From Altererythrobacter sp. BO-6 (GTDB lineage Bacteria; Pseudomonadota; Alphaproteobacteria; Sphingomonadales; Sphingomonadaceae), in NCBI RefSeq assembly GCF_011047315.1, contig NZ_CP049259.1, positions 1,736,001 to 1,800,000 on the forward strand: a DNA stretch of 64,000 bases. Reading direction: 5' to 3'. Each line of letters opens with the position of its first letter. Position 1 is the stretch's first letter. The notes beneath the pieces were generated by a model. That model did not search any database, was not told the origin of the DNA, and was given only the letters and a program-made list of their open reading frames with translations. The position numbers and the translations under genes were made by a program. Of the stretch, positions 1 to 9,018 are shown piece after piece.

Positions 1-1484
1 CTCCCCTCGAGCGAAATCGCCAGCAGCTTCTGCGCTTCGACCGCGAATTCCATCGGCAATTCTTTCAGCACGTCCTTGGCGAAACCATTCACAATTAATG
101 CAACCGCCTCTTCCTGCGGCAATCCGCGCTGCATGGCGTAGAACAGCTGGTCGTCGCTGATCTTGCTGGTGGTCGCCTCGTGCTCGATTTGTGCCGTTGG
201 GTTCTTGACCTCGATATAGGGCACAGTGTGCGCCCCGCACTTGTCGCCCAAAAGCAGGCTGTCGCACTGGGTGAAGTTGCGCACCCCGGCAGCGTTCGGC
301 CCGACCCGCACCAAGCCGCGATAGGTGTTGTTCGACTTGCCCGCCGAAATGCCCTTGGAAATGATCGTCGAGCGACTGCCGCGTCCGTTGTGGATCATCT
401 TGGTGCCGGTATCGGCCTGCTGGAAATTGTTGGTCACCGCGACCGAGTAGAACTCGCCGACGCTATCCTCGCCGTTGAGAACGCAACTGGGGTATTTCCA
501 CGTCACCGCGCTACCCGTCTCTACCTGGGTCCAGCTGATCTTGGATCGCGCACCCTGGCACAGCCCGCGCTTGGTGACGAAATTGTAGATGCCGCCCTTG
601 CCCTCGGCATTGCCCGGGTACCAGTTCTGCACGGTCGAATATTTGATCTCGGCATCTTCCAGCGCGACCAGCTCGACCACCGCGGCATGGAGCTGGTTTT
701 CGTCACGCATCGGCGCGGTGCAGCCTTCCAGGTAACTGACATAGCTGCCTTTTTCGGCGATGATCAGCGTGCGCTCGAACTGGCCGGTATTCTCGGCATT
801 GATCCGGAAATAGGTGCTGAGTTCCATCGGGCAGCGCACGCCTTCGGGCACGTAGACGAAGGTGCCGTCCGAAAAGACCGCGCAATTGAGCGTCGCGAAG
901 AAATTGTCATGCTGCGGCACCACCTTGCCGAGCCACTTTTTCACCAGATCGGGGTGTTCCTTGATCGCCTCGCTGATCGATAGGAAGATCACGCCTGCTT
1001 TCTTCAGCTCTTCGCGGAAGGTGGTGGCGACGCTGACGCTGTCGAACACGGCATCGACCGCGACCGGCGGTCTTGTGGGCGCAGCGCCTTCGACCCCGGC
1101 GAGCAATTCCTGCTCGGCAATCGGAATGCCGAGCTTGTCGTAAACCGCCTTGATCTCCGGATCGAGCTCGTCGAGCGAGGCGAGCGTCGGCTTCTTTTTC
1201 GGCGCGGCGTAGTAGAACGCGTCCTGGTAATCGATTTTGGGATAGCCGACCTTGGCCCAGTCCGGCTCTTCCATGGTCTGCCACAGGCGGAAAGCCTTGA
1301 GCCGCCATTCGAGCATCCATTCAGGCTCGCCCTTCTTGGCCGAAATGAAACGGACGGTGTCTTCGGTAAGGCCCTTTTCGGCGAATTCGGTCTCGATATT
1401 CGCCGACCAGCCGTGCTCGTATTCGGCCGCCTTGGCAGCGGCTTCCTTCGCTTCGCGGTCCTTGATGTCCAGTTCTTCGCTCAT
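1..1484 (-). CDS. sufB: Fe-S cluster assembly scaffold SufB (partial, C-terminus beyond left edge)
   Basis: An open frame runs from an ATG at 1484 to the left edge with no stop, giving about 494 residues of SufB. SufB is the scaffold subunit of the SufBCD complex that builds Fe-S clusters in the cytoplasm. The N-terminus ([12 protein letters not shown]) and the internal stretches [36 protein letters not shown] and [18 protein letters not shown] are typical of the family. It overlaps the stop of the upstream Rrf2 regulator by 4 bp (ATGA), so the two are translationally coupled. The rest of the suf operon presumably continues to the left. Identification is by remembered family motifs. Confidence 0.95.
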   Translation of the reverse strand, partial: MSEELDIKDREAKEAAAKAAEYEHGWSANIETEFAEKGLTEDTVRFISAKKGEPEWMLEWRLKAFRLWQTMEEPDWAKVGYPKIDYQDAFYYAAPKKKPTLASLDELDPEIKAVYDKLGIPIAEQELLAGVEGAAPTRPPVAVDAVFDSVSVATTFREELKKAGVIFLSISEAIKEHPDLVKKWLGKVVPQHDNFFATLNCAVFSDGTFVYVPEGVRCPMELSTYFRINAENTGQFERTLIIAEKGSYVSYLEGCTAPMRDENQLHAAVVELVALEDAEIKYSTVQNWYPGNAEGKGGIYNFVTKRGLCQGARSKISWTQVETGSAVTWKYPSCVLNGEDSVGEFYSVAVTNNFQQADTGTKMIHNGRGSRSTIISKGISAGKSNNTYRGLVRVGPNAAGVRNFTQCDSLLLGDKCGAHTVPYIEVKNPTAQIEHEATTSKISDDQLFYAMQRGLPQEEAVALIVNGFAKDVLKELPMEFAVEAQKLLAISLEG

Positions 1485-1891
1485 GCCATTTCTCTCGCTT
1501 GCGCTAGCTGCGTCAGCGGAATTCCCGCTAGCGCCCCGCGCAGCGCCTGGTTGATCATCGGCCAATGCGGCTTCACGCTGCAATTGTGGTCGACCGCGCA
1601 ATCCTGCCCCTCGACACATGCCGTCAGCGCAATCGGCCCTTCGACCGCTTCGACGATATCGGCCACGCTGATTGCCGCTGCCGGTCGCGCCAGCTGCAAG
1701 CCGCCGCCCGCGCCGCGCACCGAGCGCAACAGACCGGCCTTGCTCAGCATGCTGACCAGTTTCTGGACGGTCGGCACGGGAAGGCCCGTCTCTGCTGCCA
1801 GTTCAGCCGCACTCGTCCGCCCTCCGCCGCAGTGGCGGGCAGCCGCGCTCATCGTCACGACGGCATAATCGGCAAGATTGGACAGGCGCAT
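1481..1891 (-). CDS. Rrf2/IscR-type Fe-S-sensing transcriptional regulator of the suf operon
   Basis: This 136-residue Rrf2-family winged-helix repressor precedes sufB. The start was set at the conserved [11 protein letters not shown] (1891), because five further upstream residues from 1906 do not match the family. Three cysteines at residues 92, 98 and 104 form C-x5-C-x5-C, the same spacing and numbering as the [2Fe-2S] ligands of IscR, with a histidine at 109. It therefore probably senses Fe-S status and represses the suf operon. A 27-bp inverted repeat lies 13-39 nt upstream of its start and is a likely autoregulatory operator. IscR, SufR or RirA naming cannot be settled from the sequence alone. 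Confidence 0.88.
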   Translation of the reverse strand: MRLSNLADYAVVTMSAAARHCGGGRTSAAELAAETGLPVPTVQKLVSMLSKAGLLRSVRGAGGGLQLARPAAAISVADIVEAVEGPIALTACVEGQDCAVDHNCSVKPHWPMINQALRGALAGIPLTQLAQAREMA

Positions 1892-1903
1892 GCGGCTCCA
1901 ATT

Positions 1904-1930
1904 CAAATCGGATTGATTCGTTCCGATTTG
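1904..1930 (-). promoter_or_regulatory. Palindromic operator upstream of the Rrf2-sufB operon
   Basis: Perfect 9-bp arms CAAATCGGA and TCCGATTTG are separated by 9 nt, just upstream of the regulator start. Position and symmetry suggest the binding site of the Rrf2 protein itself or of another iron-responsive regulator. It does not match the E. coli IscR type 1 consensus. Confidence 0.5.
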
Positions 1931-1999
1931 GAAGTAGGCGTCACATTCCAGGGTTTCAATGCGAAACGCACTGTTGCGAGTCGTTCGCAGCCAAAGGCG

Positions 2000-2869
2000 T
2001 CAGCGGATCGTCCTGAAACGTTCCAACCGGTCGAGGTTCTTGAGACGAAGCATGGTCTGGAACAGCGGTTCTTCACTACCGCCCAGCCGCGATGGGGTGT
2101 AGCCACAGAACCGGCGGATCTCGCGGATCATGTGCGGCTGGTCATGAAAGGCTTCGGCGATTTCCGCCTGCGCTTCGTCACTGAGATTTTCGTCAGCCAG
2201 CAGCGATGCGGCACGCACTGCACGGAACTTGCGCGCCAGCGCAGCCGGGGTGAAGCCGAAATATCGCTCGACCAGCCGTTCGGCTTGGCGGCGCGAATAG
2301 CCGATCTCGGCGAACAGCCGCTCGACATCCGGATTGAGCGAGGAGCCGAGCCAGGCAATCGTCTGGCCGATGGCCCGCTCATGCGCTGGCGGAACCGGCT
2401 GGAGCCGCTCGGCAATCCATTCGGCCAGCATGTCGCACAATTGCTTGCCGCTGATTTCGCCCTTCCGATAGGCGCCGTTCGCCTGTCCGGCAAAGCGATC
2501 AACCTCTGCCCCGAGCAGTTCGCCCGCCGGAATAAATCGATCGCGGTAAAGGTGTGCCGGCTGCCCGGTCAGCGCAGCCCACCCCAGCGGCGAAAGCGAT
2601 GCGCCCACCGCATGCCAGGGCCCTTCGATCCGGAACGGGACCGAGGTGGAGAAACCGCCCAGCATCAAGGCTTCTCCGGGTACCTCGTCCGGCCCGGCCG
2701 CAAATTCGGCGCTGCCTTTGCCATGCGGAATCAGGACCAGCTGCGGCAATGCGCCCGGATGGCGATCGCGAATGACGGGTTCGTCCCAGATGAAATGGAA
2801 CAGCGCCAGCACATGGCGCTCAAGCCCCGGCGGGGGATCATAATACTCAAGAAAGAAGTGGGGCGGCAT
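2000..2869 (-). CDS. AraC-family transcriptional regulator (paralog 1)
   Basis: This protein has 289 residues. The C-terminal third (about residues 165-275) looks like an AraC-type double helix-turn-helix: SLNPDVERLFAEIGYSRRQAERLVERYFGFTPAALARKFRAVRAA is followed by HDQPHMIREIRRFCGYTPSRL. The N-terminal 160 residues are an unassigned effector domain containing WHAVGASLSPLGWAALTG. It is clearly a paralog of the next gene on the same strand (SPLGWAALTG against STLGWAALTG; YFGFTPAALARKFRA against YFGLAPQALARKYRA). The ligand and targets are unknown. A leader resembling that of the paralog lies upstream. Confidence 0.82.
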   Translation of the reverse strand: MPPHFFLEYYDPPPGLERHVLALFHFIWDEPVIRDRHPGALPQLVLIPHGKGSAEFAAGPDEVPGEALMLGGFSTSVPFRIEGPWHAVGASLSPLGWAALTGQPAHLYRDRFIPAGELLGAEVDRFAGQANGAYRKGEISGKQLCDMLAEWIAERLQPVPPAHERAIGQTIAWLGSSLNPDVERLFAEIGYSRRQAERLVERYFGFTPAALARKFRAVRAASLLADENLSDEAQAEIAEAFHDQPHMIREIRRFCGYTPSRLGGSEEPLFQTMLRLKNLDRLERFRTIR

Positions 2870-2887
2870 AGCCTGTCATCTGCGACC

Positions 2888-2968
2888 CGACCATGAAAGA
2901 GGCCGCCCCACGGGCACCGAAGCATGATCGTGTGAGGAACTCATCCTTCGGGTGTTCCGGGCGGTATA
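2888..2968 (-). promoter_or_regulatory. Leader region of AraC paralog 1, related to that of paralog 2
   Basis: On the minus strand this stretch carries ACCCGAAGG, then GAGTTCCTCA, then GGGGCGGCCTCTTTC, ending about 20 nt before the start codon. The same words in the same order occur before the second AraC gene. GGAAC and GTTCC can pair around the CCCGAAGG loop. A 22-codon ORF (MSSSHDHASVPV...) could also be read through it. Its function is inferred only from the duplication. Confidence 0.35.
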
Positions 2969-3074
2969 ATTCGGTGATCGAACCATCCATTGTAACTCAG
3001 CGACATTCGGACAGCGCCATCTAGCATGTCCCATCGCGTTCGGCACCCAATGGCTGCAGCACCACGGCACGGCG

Positions 3075-4007
3075 TCATTGCGGCGAATCCGGCATCCTGA
3101 TTTCGCGCAGGTTTCTCGGGTCCAGCATCTCGCTGAGATAGGGGCTTTCGTCATCGCCCAGCCGCGCGGGCGTACGGCCGACGAACAGGCGCAATTCGCG
3201 GATCATGTGTGACTGGTCGAAGAAGGCTTCGGATACTTCGGCTTCCCATTCGGGCGTCAGCGTCGGAAAGGATAGCAAGGCCGCCGTCCTGAGCGCTCGA
3301 TACTTGCGGGCAAGCGCTTGCGGCGCCAGTCCGAAATAACGCTCGACCAGGCGCTGCACCTGGCGCTCCGAATAGGCGGCCTGCTCCATCAAATCGGACA
3401 GCCGCGGATTGAGCGAAGACCCGAGCCATTTGCCGGCCTGCCGAATCAATTCGGCATGGCGCGGGTTCACCGGCTTGAGGTTCCGTCCGATATGATCGCA
3501 CAGGGCCATAACGCAGTCATGGCCGGTCATGTCGCCGGCGCGATAGGCCACGCACAGTCGGGCACCGAGCTGTTCGACCTCTTGCCCCAGCCAGTCGCCA
3601 GCGCGGACGAGCCGGTTGCCATGGCGCGAGGCGTCAAGCCCGGTCAACGCCGCCCAGCCCAGGGTCGACATGACCGCGCCAATCGCATGGAATGGTCCGT
3701 TGACGAAAAAGGGGGCGGCGACGGAAAACGGCGTCAGCAGGTTGGTTTCGTGGCTGGGATCGCTCCGCCCATCGCGGAACTGCATCTCGCCCTGGCCATA
3801 GGGAAAGATCGCGAGTTGCCCGATCGCGGCCGGCTGGATGTCGCGAATCACCGCTTCGTCACAGCGAAAGTGATACAAGGTGGTGATGTAATCGCTCAGG
3901 GCAGTCGGCGGGGCGATATAATCGAGCTTGAACAGCGTCTGGGGCGTCAGGCTTGCTCCGCCTGCGGCGCCAGCTTCTACCCCAAGCAACCCGTTTTCTA
4001 TGTCCAT
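3075..4007 (-). CDS. AraC-family transcriptional regulator (paralog 2)
   Basis: This 310-residue protein has the same layout as the adjacent AraC gene. An unassigned N-terminal domain of about 190 residues is followed by an AraC-type HTH region near residues 200-295 (SLNPRLSDLMEQAAYSERQ, then FDQSHMIRELRLFVGRTPARL). The N-terminus is about 25 residues longer than that of paralog 1. The two genes are separated by 205 bp and look like a tandem duplication that includes the upstream leader. No adjacent gene suggests the regulated pathway. Confidence 0.82.
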   Translation of the reverse strand: MDIENGLLGVEAGAAGGASLTPQTLFKLDYIAPPTALSDYITTLYHFRCDEAVIRDIQPAAIGQLAIFPYGQGEMQFRDGRSDPSHETNLLTPFSVAAPFFVNGPFHAIGAVMSTLGWAALTGLDASRHGNRLVRAGDWLGQEVEQLGARLCVAYRAGDMTGHDCVMALCDHIGRNLKPVNPRHAELIRQAGKWLGSSLNPRLSDLMEQAAYSERQVQRLVERYFGLAPQALARKYRALRTAALLSFPTLTPEWEAEVSEAFFDQSHMIRELRLFVGRTPARLGDDESPYLSEMLDPRNLREIRMPDSPQ

Positions 4008-4021
4008 TCGTCCCGTTCAAC

Positions 4022-4055
4022 GAAAAAAGGCGGCCCCTGTATCAGGAACCGCCTT
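4022..4055 (-). terminator. Intrinsic terminator in the 5' leader of AraC paralog 2 (possible attenuator)
   Basis: Read on the minus strand, AAGGCGG pairs with CCGCCTT around an inner CCTG/CAGG helix and is followed by TTTTTTC. This is a classical Rho-independent terminator, but it lies only about 15 nt before the AraC start codon. No minus-strand gene lies immediately upstream, so it either ends a small RNA or attenuates the regulator mRNA. Confidence 0.6.
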
Positions 4056-4115
4056 AGAAGTTGAGGAACTCTTCGCATCGCTGCTCCGAGCCCTTCGGGT
4101 CGCGGTCCCCAATTA
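4056..4115 (-). ncRNA. Possible short leader RNA or sRNA ending at the 4022-4055 terminator
   Basis: The minus-strand segment before the terminator contains ACCCGAAGG and GAGTTCCTCA, both shared with the leader of the neighbouring paralog. A TACAAT hexamer lies further upstream near 4140 and could be a -10 element. A short ORF (MRRVPQLLRRFLIQ...) reads through the hairpin and ends across the AraC start. Whether this is an attenuator, a leader peptide or an independent sRNA cannot be decided here. Confidence 0.3.
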
Positions 4116-4265
4116 GCCGATTCGATCAGAGCGTAATTGTATGCAAACGACAAGAGTTGATTTGAATCACAAAAAACCCCGTCATCGGACTGAAATAATT
4201 AACTAAATCGGTAAAGCTTTGGCCCGGCTCGACAGCGGGGGCCGGGCTTGTCATAGGCTGCGAGG

Positions 4266-5306
4266 ATGATTTTCCAGCTATTTCGCCCCGCCCTGTTCGC
4301 GCTTGATTCGGAAATGGCTCACCGACTCGCGATCGAGGGATTGAAGCTCGCACCGCGCCGCAACCCTGCCAGGCCCGGTCAACTGGCCACCACTGTGGCG
4401 GGCATCGCCTTCCCTAACCCGGTCGGCGTTGCGGCGGGGTTCGACAAGGACGCCGAAGTGCCCGATGCGCTGCTTGGGCTGGGCTTCGGTTTCGCGGAAG
4501 TGGGGTCGATCACGCCGCGCCCGCAAGCGGGCAATCCCAGGCCGCGGCTGTTCCGGCTGGTCGAAGACAATGCCGTCATCAATCGGATGGGCTTCAACAA
4601 CGGCGGCGCCGAGGCGGCGCTGGAGCGGCTGGAGCGACGCGCCGATCGACCCGGCGTGCTGGGCATCAATATCGGCGCTAACAAGGATTCGGCGGACCGG
4701 ATCGAAGATTATGCGACCATGACCCGCCTGATGGCGCCGCATGCAACCTATCTTGCGGTCAATATCTCCAGCCCCAACACGCCGGGCCTGCGCGCCTTGC
4801 AGGATGAAGGTGCGTTGGTTGAGCTGCTCGATGCGGTCAACGCCGCATGCGCCGAAGCAATGCCATCTTCTCCCCCGCCGATCTTCCTCAAGGTCGCGCC
4901 GGACCTCGAACCGGCCGATATTGATGCAATCGCCCGAATCGCGCTCGACAAGCGGTTGGGAGCGCTGATCGTATCCAACACCACGATTTCGCGGCCGGGG
5001 CTGCGCTCGCGGCATGCGGGCGAGACCGGGGGGCTGTCTGGCGCGCCGCTAAAGCCGCTAGCGCTGCAGCGGGTGCGCGACTTCCGCAAGGCCACTGGCG
5101 GCGCGATTCCGCTGGTCGGGGTGGGCGGGATCGCCAGTGCCGAGGATGCGTGGGAGCGGATCAAGGCCGGGGCGAGCCTGGTCCAGCTTTACAGCGCCAT
5201 GGTCTACGCAGGGCCAGGCCTTGGCGCACGCATCGTGCGCAGGCTGGAACGGTTGATGCGCCGCGAAGGCTATTCCAGCGTTGCCGAAGCGGTCGGAACC
5301 GAATAG
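4266..5306 (+). CDS. pyrD: Dihydroorotate dehydrogenase (quinone), class 2
   Basis: This 346-residue FMN enzyme oxidises dihydroorotate to orotate at the membrane and passes electrons to quinone, the fourth step of pyrimidine synthesis. The N-terminal LFRPALFALDSEMAHRL is the membrane-association helix of class 2 enzymes. GVAAGFDKDAEVPDALLGLG, SPNTPGLRALQ, VSNTTISRPG and GVGGIASAEDAWERIKAGAS cover the FMN- and substrate-binding barrel. The length is normal for the family. It lies 12 bp before the gamma-glutamyltransferase gene and may be cotranscribed with it. Confidence 0.97.
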   Translation: MIFQLFRPALFALDSEMAHRLAIEGLKLAPRRNPARPGQLATTVAGIAFPNPVGVAAGFDKDAEVPDALLGLGFGFAEVGSITPRPQAGNPRPRLFRLVEDNAVINRMGFNNGGAEAALERLERRADRPGVLGINIGANKDSADRIEDYATMTRLMAPHATYLAVNISSPNTPGLRALQDEGALVELLDAVNAACAEAMPSSPPPIFLKVAPDLEPADIDAIARIALDKRLGALIVSNTTISRPGLRSRHAGETGGLSGAPLKPLALQRVRDFRKATGGAIPLVGVGGIASAEDAWERIKAGASLVQLYSAMVYAGPGLGARIVRRLERLMRREGYSSVAEAVGTE

Positions 5307-5317
5307 CTCTGGCTGTG

Positions 5318-7045
5318 ATGTACAGGACATTCCTCACGCCTGCGCTGGTCGCCACATTGCTGGCTGGCTGCAGCTATTCGCCCGACCGGATTGAATCGGT
5401 CTCATCCCCTACCGCACAAGCCACTGCGTCCGCTGGGGCTGTGAGCGCTGCCGATCCGCGCGCGCAAGCGGCGGGTGAAGCGATGCTGGCAGCAGGCGGC
5501 AACGCCACTGACGCTGCGATCGCGGTAATGCTGGCGCTGACCGTGGTCGAGCCGCAGAGTTCAGGCATCGGCGGCGGCGGCTTCCTGGTGCGCGGCACGG
5601 CAGACGGCAAGGTGTCGACCTATGACGGACGGGAAAAGGCCCCGGCTGGCGCCAGCCCTGAATGGTTCCTGCGCGAAGACGGCACGCTGCCTGGCTTCCG
5701 CGAATCGGTGCAAAGCGGCCTCAGCGTGGGCGTGCCCGGCAATATCCGCATGGCTGCACTGGCGCACCGCGATCACGGCAAGCTGCCCTGGGCCGAGCTG
5801 TTCGAACCGGCGATTGCGCTCGCCCGCGAGGGTTTCCAGATCAACAACCGTCTCTACGGCTCGATTTCCTCGCGGCCGGACCATGCCGGGTTCAGCGAGG
5901 CGGCACGCCAGCTCTATTTCGATGCCGATGGCAAGGTCCTGCCAGCCGGTTCACTGGTGCGAAACGAGCAGCTGGCACGGACGTTTGAGCGGATTGCAGC
6001 GGATGGGCCGGATGCCTTCTATTTGTCCGATCTCGGCGACGAAATCGCCGACACTGTCGCAGAGGCCACGCCGCGGGACGGTGCGATGACCGAACAGGAC
6101 CTGGCGGATTATGACGCCAAGCCGCGCCCGGCGGCCTGCGGCTCTTATCGCAGATACCGGATCTGCAGCATGGGGCCGCCCAGCTCTGGCGGCGTGGCAG
6201 TGCTGCAGATGCTTGGCCAGCTGGAGCGGTTCGATCTCACGGCATTGGGCAAGGACAACCCCGTCACCTGGCACCTGTTCGTCGAATCGCAGCGGCTGGC
6301 CTATGCCGATCGCGAGCTTTACATGGCCGATCCGGACTTCGTGACGGTCCCTGTCGCGGGCCTTCTTGCACCAGACTATCTCGCGCAGCGCAGTGCGCTG
6401 ATCGACCCCGCCCGTCGCGCCGCGACGGTCGCCGCCGGCGCGCCTGCAGGGGCCGATCTTGCCTTGGCTGACGGCGATGAGCCTGCCGAACATGGCACGT
6501 CGCATTTCGCAGCCGCCGATGCGGACGGCACCATTGTGAGCTACACCTCCACCATCGAAGGATCGTTCGGTTCCGGCCTGATGGCGGGCGGGTTCTATCT
6601 CAACAACGAGCTGACCGATTTCAGCCGGGCCCCGCGGGTCGACGGCAGGCTGGTCGCCAATCGCGTCGAAGGCGGCAAGCGTCCGCGCAGCTCGATGTCG
6701 CCGACAGTCGTTTGGGATCCTGGCGGCAAACCGTTCATGGCGGTCGGTGCAGCAGGCGGCCCGACCATCCCGGTCACCACCACGCGGGCAATCATCGGCG
6801 CGATCGATTTCGGACTTTCCGCAGACGAGGCGCTGGCCCTGCCCTTCCTGATGGCCTTTGGCGATGCCGTGCTGCTGGAACAGGGCACCTGGCTGGAGCA
6901 GGCGCAGGACGCTTTCAAGGCGCTCGGGCATGCCAATATCGTGATCCGCGAGGCACCGATCAAAGGCAATGCCATCCTGCACAAAGGCGGGGCCTGGCAG
7001 AGTGCGCGCGATCCGCGGATCGAGACCGGGCTCGACGTTCCCTGA
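5318..7045 (+). CDS. ggt: Gamma-glutamyltransferase (lipoprotein-type)
   Basis: This Ntn-hydrolase of about 575 residues cleaves the gamma-glutamyl bond of glutathione and related peptides in the periplasm. The frame stays open upstream into pyrD, but the ATG at 5318 (MYRTFLTPALVATLLAGCSY) gives a signal sequence with a lipobox LLAGC and is preferred. A GTG lies one codon earlier. The conserved N-terminal AGGNATDAAIAVMLALTVVEPQSSGIGGGGF is present. The autocleavage nucleophile is Thr394 in HGTSHF, where the large and small subunits are separated. GPPSSGGVAVLQML and the C-terminal AAGGPTIPVTTTRAI also match. Lipid anchoring is predicted from the lipobox. Confidence 0.93.
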   Translation: MYRTFLTPALVATLLAGCSYSPDRIESVSSPTAQATASAGAVSAADPRAQAAGEAMLAAGGNATDAAIAVMLALTVVEPQSSGIGGGGFLVRGTADGKVSTYDGREKAPAGASPEWFLREDGTLPGFRESVQSGLSVGVPGNIRMAALAHRDHGKLPWAELFEPAIALAREGFQINNRLYGSISSRPDHAGFSEAARQLYFDADGKVLPAGSLVRNEQLARTFERIAADGPDAFYLSDLGDEIADTVAEATPRDGAMTEQDLADYDAKPRPAACGSYRRYRICSMGPPSSGGVAVLQMLGQLERFDLTALGKDNPVTWHLFVESQRLAYADRELYMADPDFVTVPVAGLLAPDYLAQRSALIDPARRAATVAAGAPAGADLALADGDEPAEHGTSHFAAADADGTIVSYTSTIEGSFGSGLMAGGFYLNNELTDFSRAPRVDGRLVANRVEGGKRPRSSMSPTVVWDPGGKPFMAVGAAGGPTIPVTTTRAIIGAIDFGLSADEALALPFLMAFGDAVLLEQGTWLEQAQDAFKALGHANIVIREAPIKGNAILHKGGAWQSARDPRIETGLDVP

Positions 7046-7131
7046 GCAGCAGCCCACTTGCCGCTAGGGCATTGGCCCCTTAGAGCATCGACCCAAATTG
7101 GGGGAAGGAAAACTCCCCGGGGAGCAGGAGC

Positions 7132-8940
7132 ATGTCAGTGCAGCTGGCCGAAATCGATAATGCCAACAATCTCGTCGAACTTTTCCTGACCCGCGCCGAT
7201 GCGAAGGGCGATGCGCCTTTCCTGGGCCGGAAGGAAGGGGGCAAGTGGGTAACCCAGAGCTGGGGCGAAGTGGCGCAGCAGGTCTGCCTGCTGGCTGAAA
7301 GCCTGCGCAAGCTGGGGCTGAAGGATGGTGACCGGGTCTGCCTGGTCAGCGAAAACCGCCCGGAATGGTGCATCGCCGACCTTGCGATCATGGCGGCAGG
7401 CTGCGTCACCGTGCCGGCCTACATCACCAACACCACCCGCGACCACTTGCATATCCTCGACAATTCGGGCGCCCGCGCGGTGATCGTGTCGAATGAAAAG
7501 CTGCTGAAACCGCTCCATGCCGCGTTGCAGGCGTCCGGCATTGCCGAACACGTGATCGGCATCGACGATCTTCACCGTCACCAGGCGAGCGGTTTCGAAT
7601 TCCACAACTGGTCCGACATGCTGGCCGGAGATGCAGCCGCTGCACGCGCAGCGGTCGATGCGCGGATCGCCGGGATCGGGCGCGACCGGACCGCCTGCAT
7701 CATCTACACCAGCGGCACCGGCGGGGCGCCGCGCGGCGTGCTGCAACATCATGGCGCAATCCTGTGCAATGCCGCCGGTGCAGCGGAGATCCTGATCGAG
7801 GATTTCGGCATCAAGGACGAGCGCTTCCTCTCGTTCCTGCCGCTCAGCCACGCCTATGAACACACCGGCGGGCAGTTCCTGCCGATCGGCGTGGGCGCAG
7901 AAATCTTCTATTCCGAGGGCCTGGAAAAGCTCGCCAGCAATATCGAGGAAACCCGCCCGACCATCATGGTGGTGGTGCCGCGCCTGTTCGAAGTGCTGCG
8001 CAGCCGGATCATGAAGCAGGTCGAGAAGCAAGGTAAAGTCGCCAATTTCCTGATGGACCGGGCGCTCGGCATCGCCGACCAGGCCAGCACGGGGCGCAAA
8101 CGCAAGCGCGACAAGCCGATGGATTTCATCCTCGAAAAGACGCTGCGACCGAAAATCCGCGCGCGCTTTGGGGGAAGGATCAAGGCCATGGTTTCGGGCG
8201 GCGCCCCGCTCAACCCCGAAGTCGGCAATTTCTTCGAAGCGATGGGGCTGACCATGCTGCAAGGCTATGGCCAGACCGAAGCCGGCCCGGTGATCAGCTG
8301 CAACCGGCCCGCCTCGGGCCTCAAGATGGACACAGTCGGCCCGCCGCTGCGCGGGGTCGAGGTTAAGATCGCCGAGGATGGCGAAATCCTGGTTCGCGGC
8401 GAGCTGGTGATGCATGGCTATTGGCGCAACGAGGCCGAGACCGCGCGCACGATCGTCGATGGTTGGCTCCACACCGGCGATATCGGCCACCTCGACGAGG
8501 CGGGTCGGATCGTCATCACCGACCGCAAGAAGGACATGATCGTCAACGACAAGGGTGACAATGTCGCCCCGCAGAAGCTGGAAGGCATGCTGACGCTGCA
8601 ACCTGAAATCGCGCAGGCGATGGTGAGCGGTGACAAGCGGCCCTATGTCGTGGGGCTGGTCGTCCCCGATGCCGAATGGGCACTGGAATGGGCGCGTGCC
8701 AATGACGAGAAATTCGACATGAAGGCGCTGCAAGACCTGCCCGCATTCAGGGCTGCCGTGCGCGCGGCGATCGACCGGGTCAACCAGGACCTTTCGGTGA
8801 TCGAGAAAGTCCGCCAGTTCGCCTTTGCTGACGAGCCTTTCTCGATCGACAATGAAGAGCTGACGCCAAAGCAGTCGATTCGGCGGCACAAGATCAAGGA
8901 GCGCTATGCCGAACGGATCGACGGACTTTATAGAAGTTAA
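7132..8940 (+). CDS. Long-chain acyl-CoA synthetase (AMP-forming)
   Basis: This 602-residue ANL-superfamily enzyme activates fatty acids to acyl-CoA using ATP. The phosphate-binding motif at about residues 190-202 reads YTSGTGGAPRG; the usual lysine before the glycine is arginine. SFLPLSHAYEHTGG, GYGQTEAGPVISCNRP, GWLHTGDIGHLD and DRKKDMIVNDKGDNVAP are the remaining family signatures. It resembles the long-chain FadD15/ACSL branch rather than E. coli FadD. GGAG-type sequence lies a few bases before the ATG. No beta-oxidation partners are adjacent. Confidence 0.93.
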   Translation: MSVQLAEIDNANNLVELFLTRADAKGDAPFLGRKEGGKWVTQSWGEVAQQVCLLAESLRKLGLKDGDRVCLVSENRPEWCIADLAIMAAGCVTVPAYITNTTRDHLHILDNSGARAVIVSNEKLLKPLHAALQASGIAEHVIGIDDLHRHQASGFEFHNWSDMLAGDAAAARAAVDARIAGIGRDRTACIIYTSGTGGAPRGVLQHHGAILCNAAGAAEILIEDFGIKDERFLSFLPLSHAYEHTGGQFLPIGVGAEIFYSEGLEKLASNIEETRPTIMVVVPRLFEVLRSRIMKQVEKQGKVANFLMDRALGIADQASTGRKRKRDKPMDFILEKTLRPKIRARFGGRIKAMVSGGAPLNPEVGNFFEAMGLTMLQGYGQTEAGPVISCNRPASGLKMDTVGPPLRGVEVKIAEDGEILVRGELVMHGYWRNEAETARTIVDGWLHTGDIGHLDEAGRIVITDRKKDMIVNDKGDNVAPQKLEGMLTLQPEIAQAMVSGDKRPYVVGLVVPDAEWALEWARANDEKFDMKALQDLPAFRAAVRAAIDRVNQDLSVIEKVRQFAFADEPFSIDNEELTPKQSIRRHKIKERYAERIDGLYRS

Positions 8941-8963
8941 TTCGCTTCAGACTTCGAAAAATC

Positions 8964-8991
8964 TTGCTCACTACTTTTCAATAGATAGTAT
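8964..8991 (+). promoter_or_regulatory. Putative promoter of the S9 peptidase gene
   Basis: TTGCTC and TAGTAT are separated by 16 nt in the 78-bp gap before the peptidase start. The spacing is acceptable and the hexamers are moderate matches. It is the only such pair seen in this gap. Confidence 0.35.
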
Positions 8992-9018
8992 CCCTTCCAT
9001 CTGAGAGGGGTTTACAAG

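Noticed and set aside
5150..5317. N-terminal extension of the gamma-glutamyltransferase frame into pyrD
   Set aside because: This part overlaps pyrD in another frame, and the lipoprotein signal starts at 5318.
7135..8889. Long antisense open frame of 584 codons opposite the acyl-CoA synthetase
   Set aside because: High-GC codon bias opens the opposite frame. The sense frame has complete family motifs; the antisense one has none.
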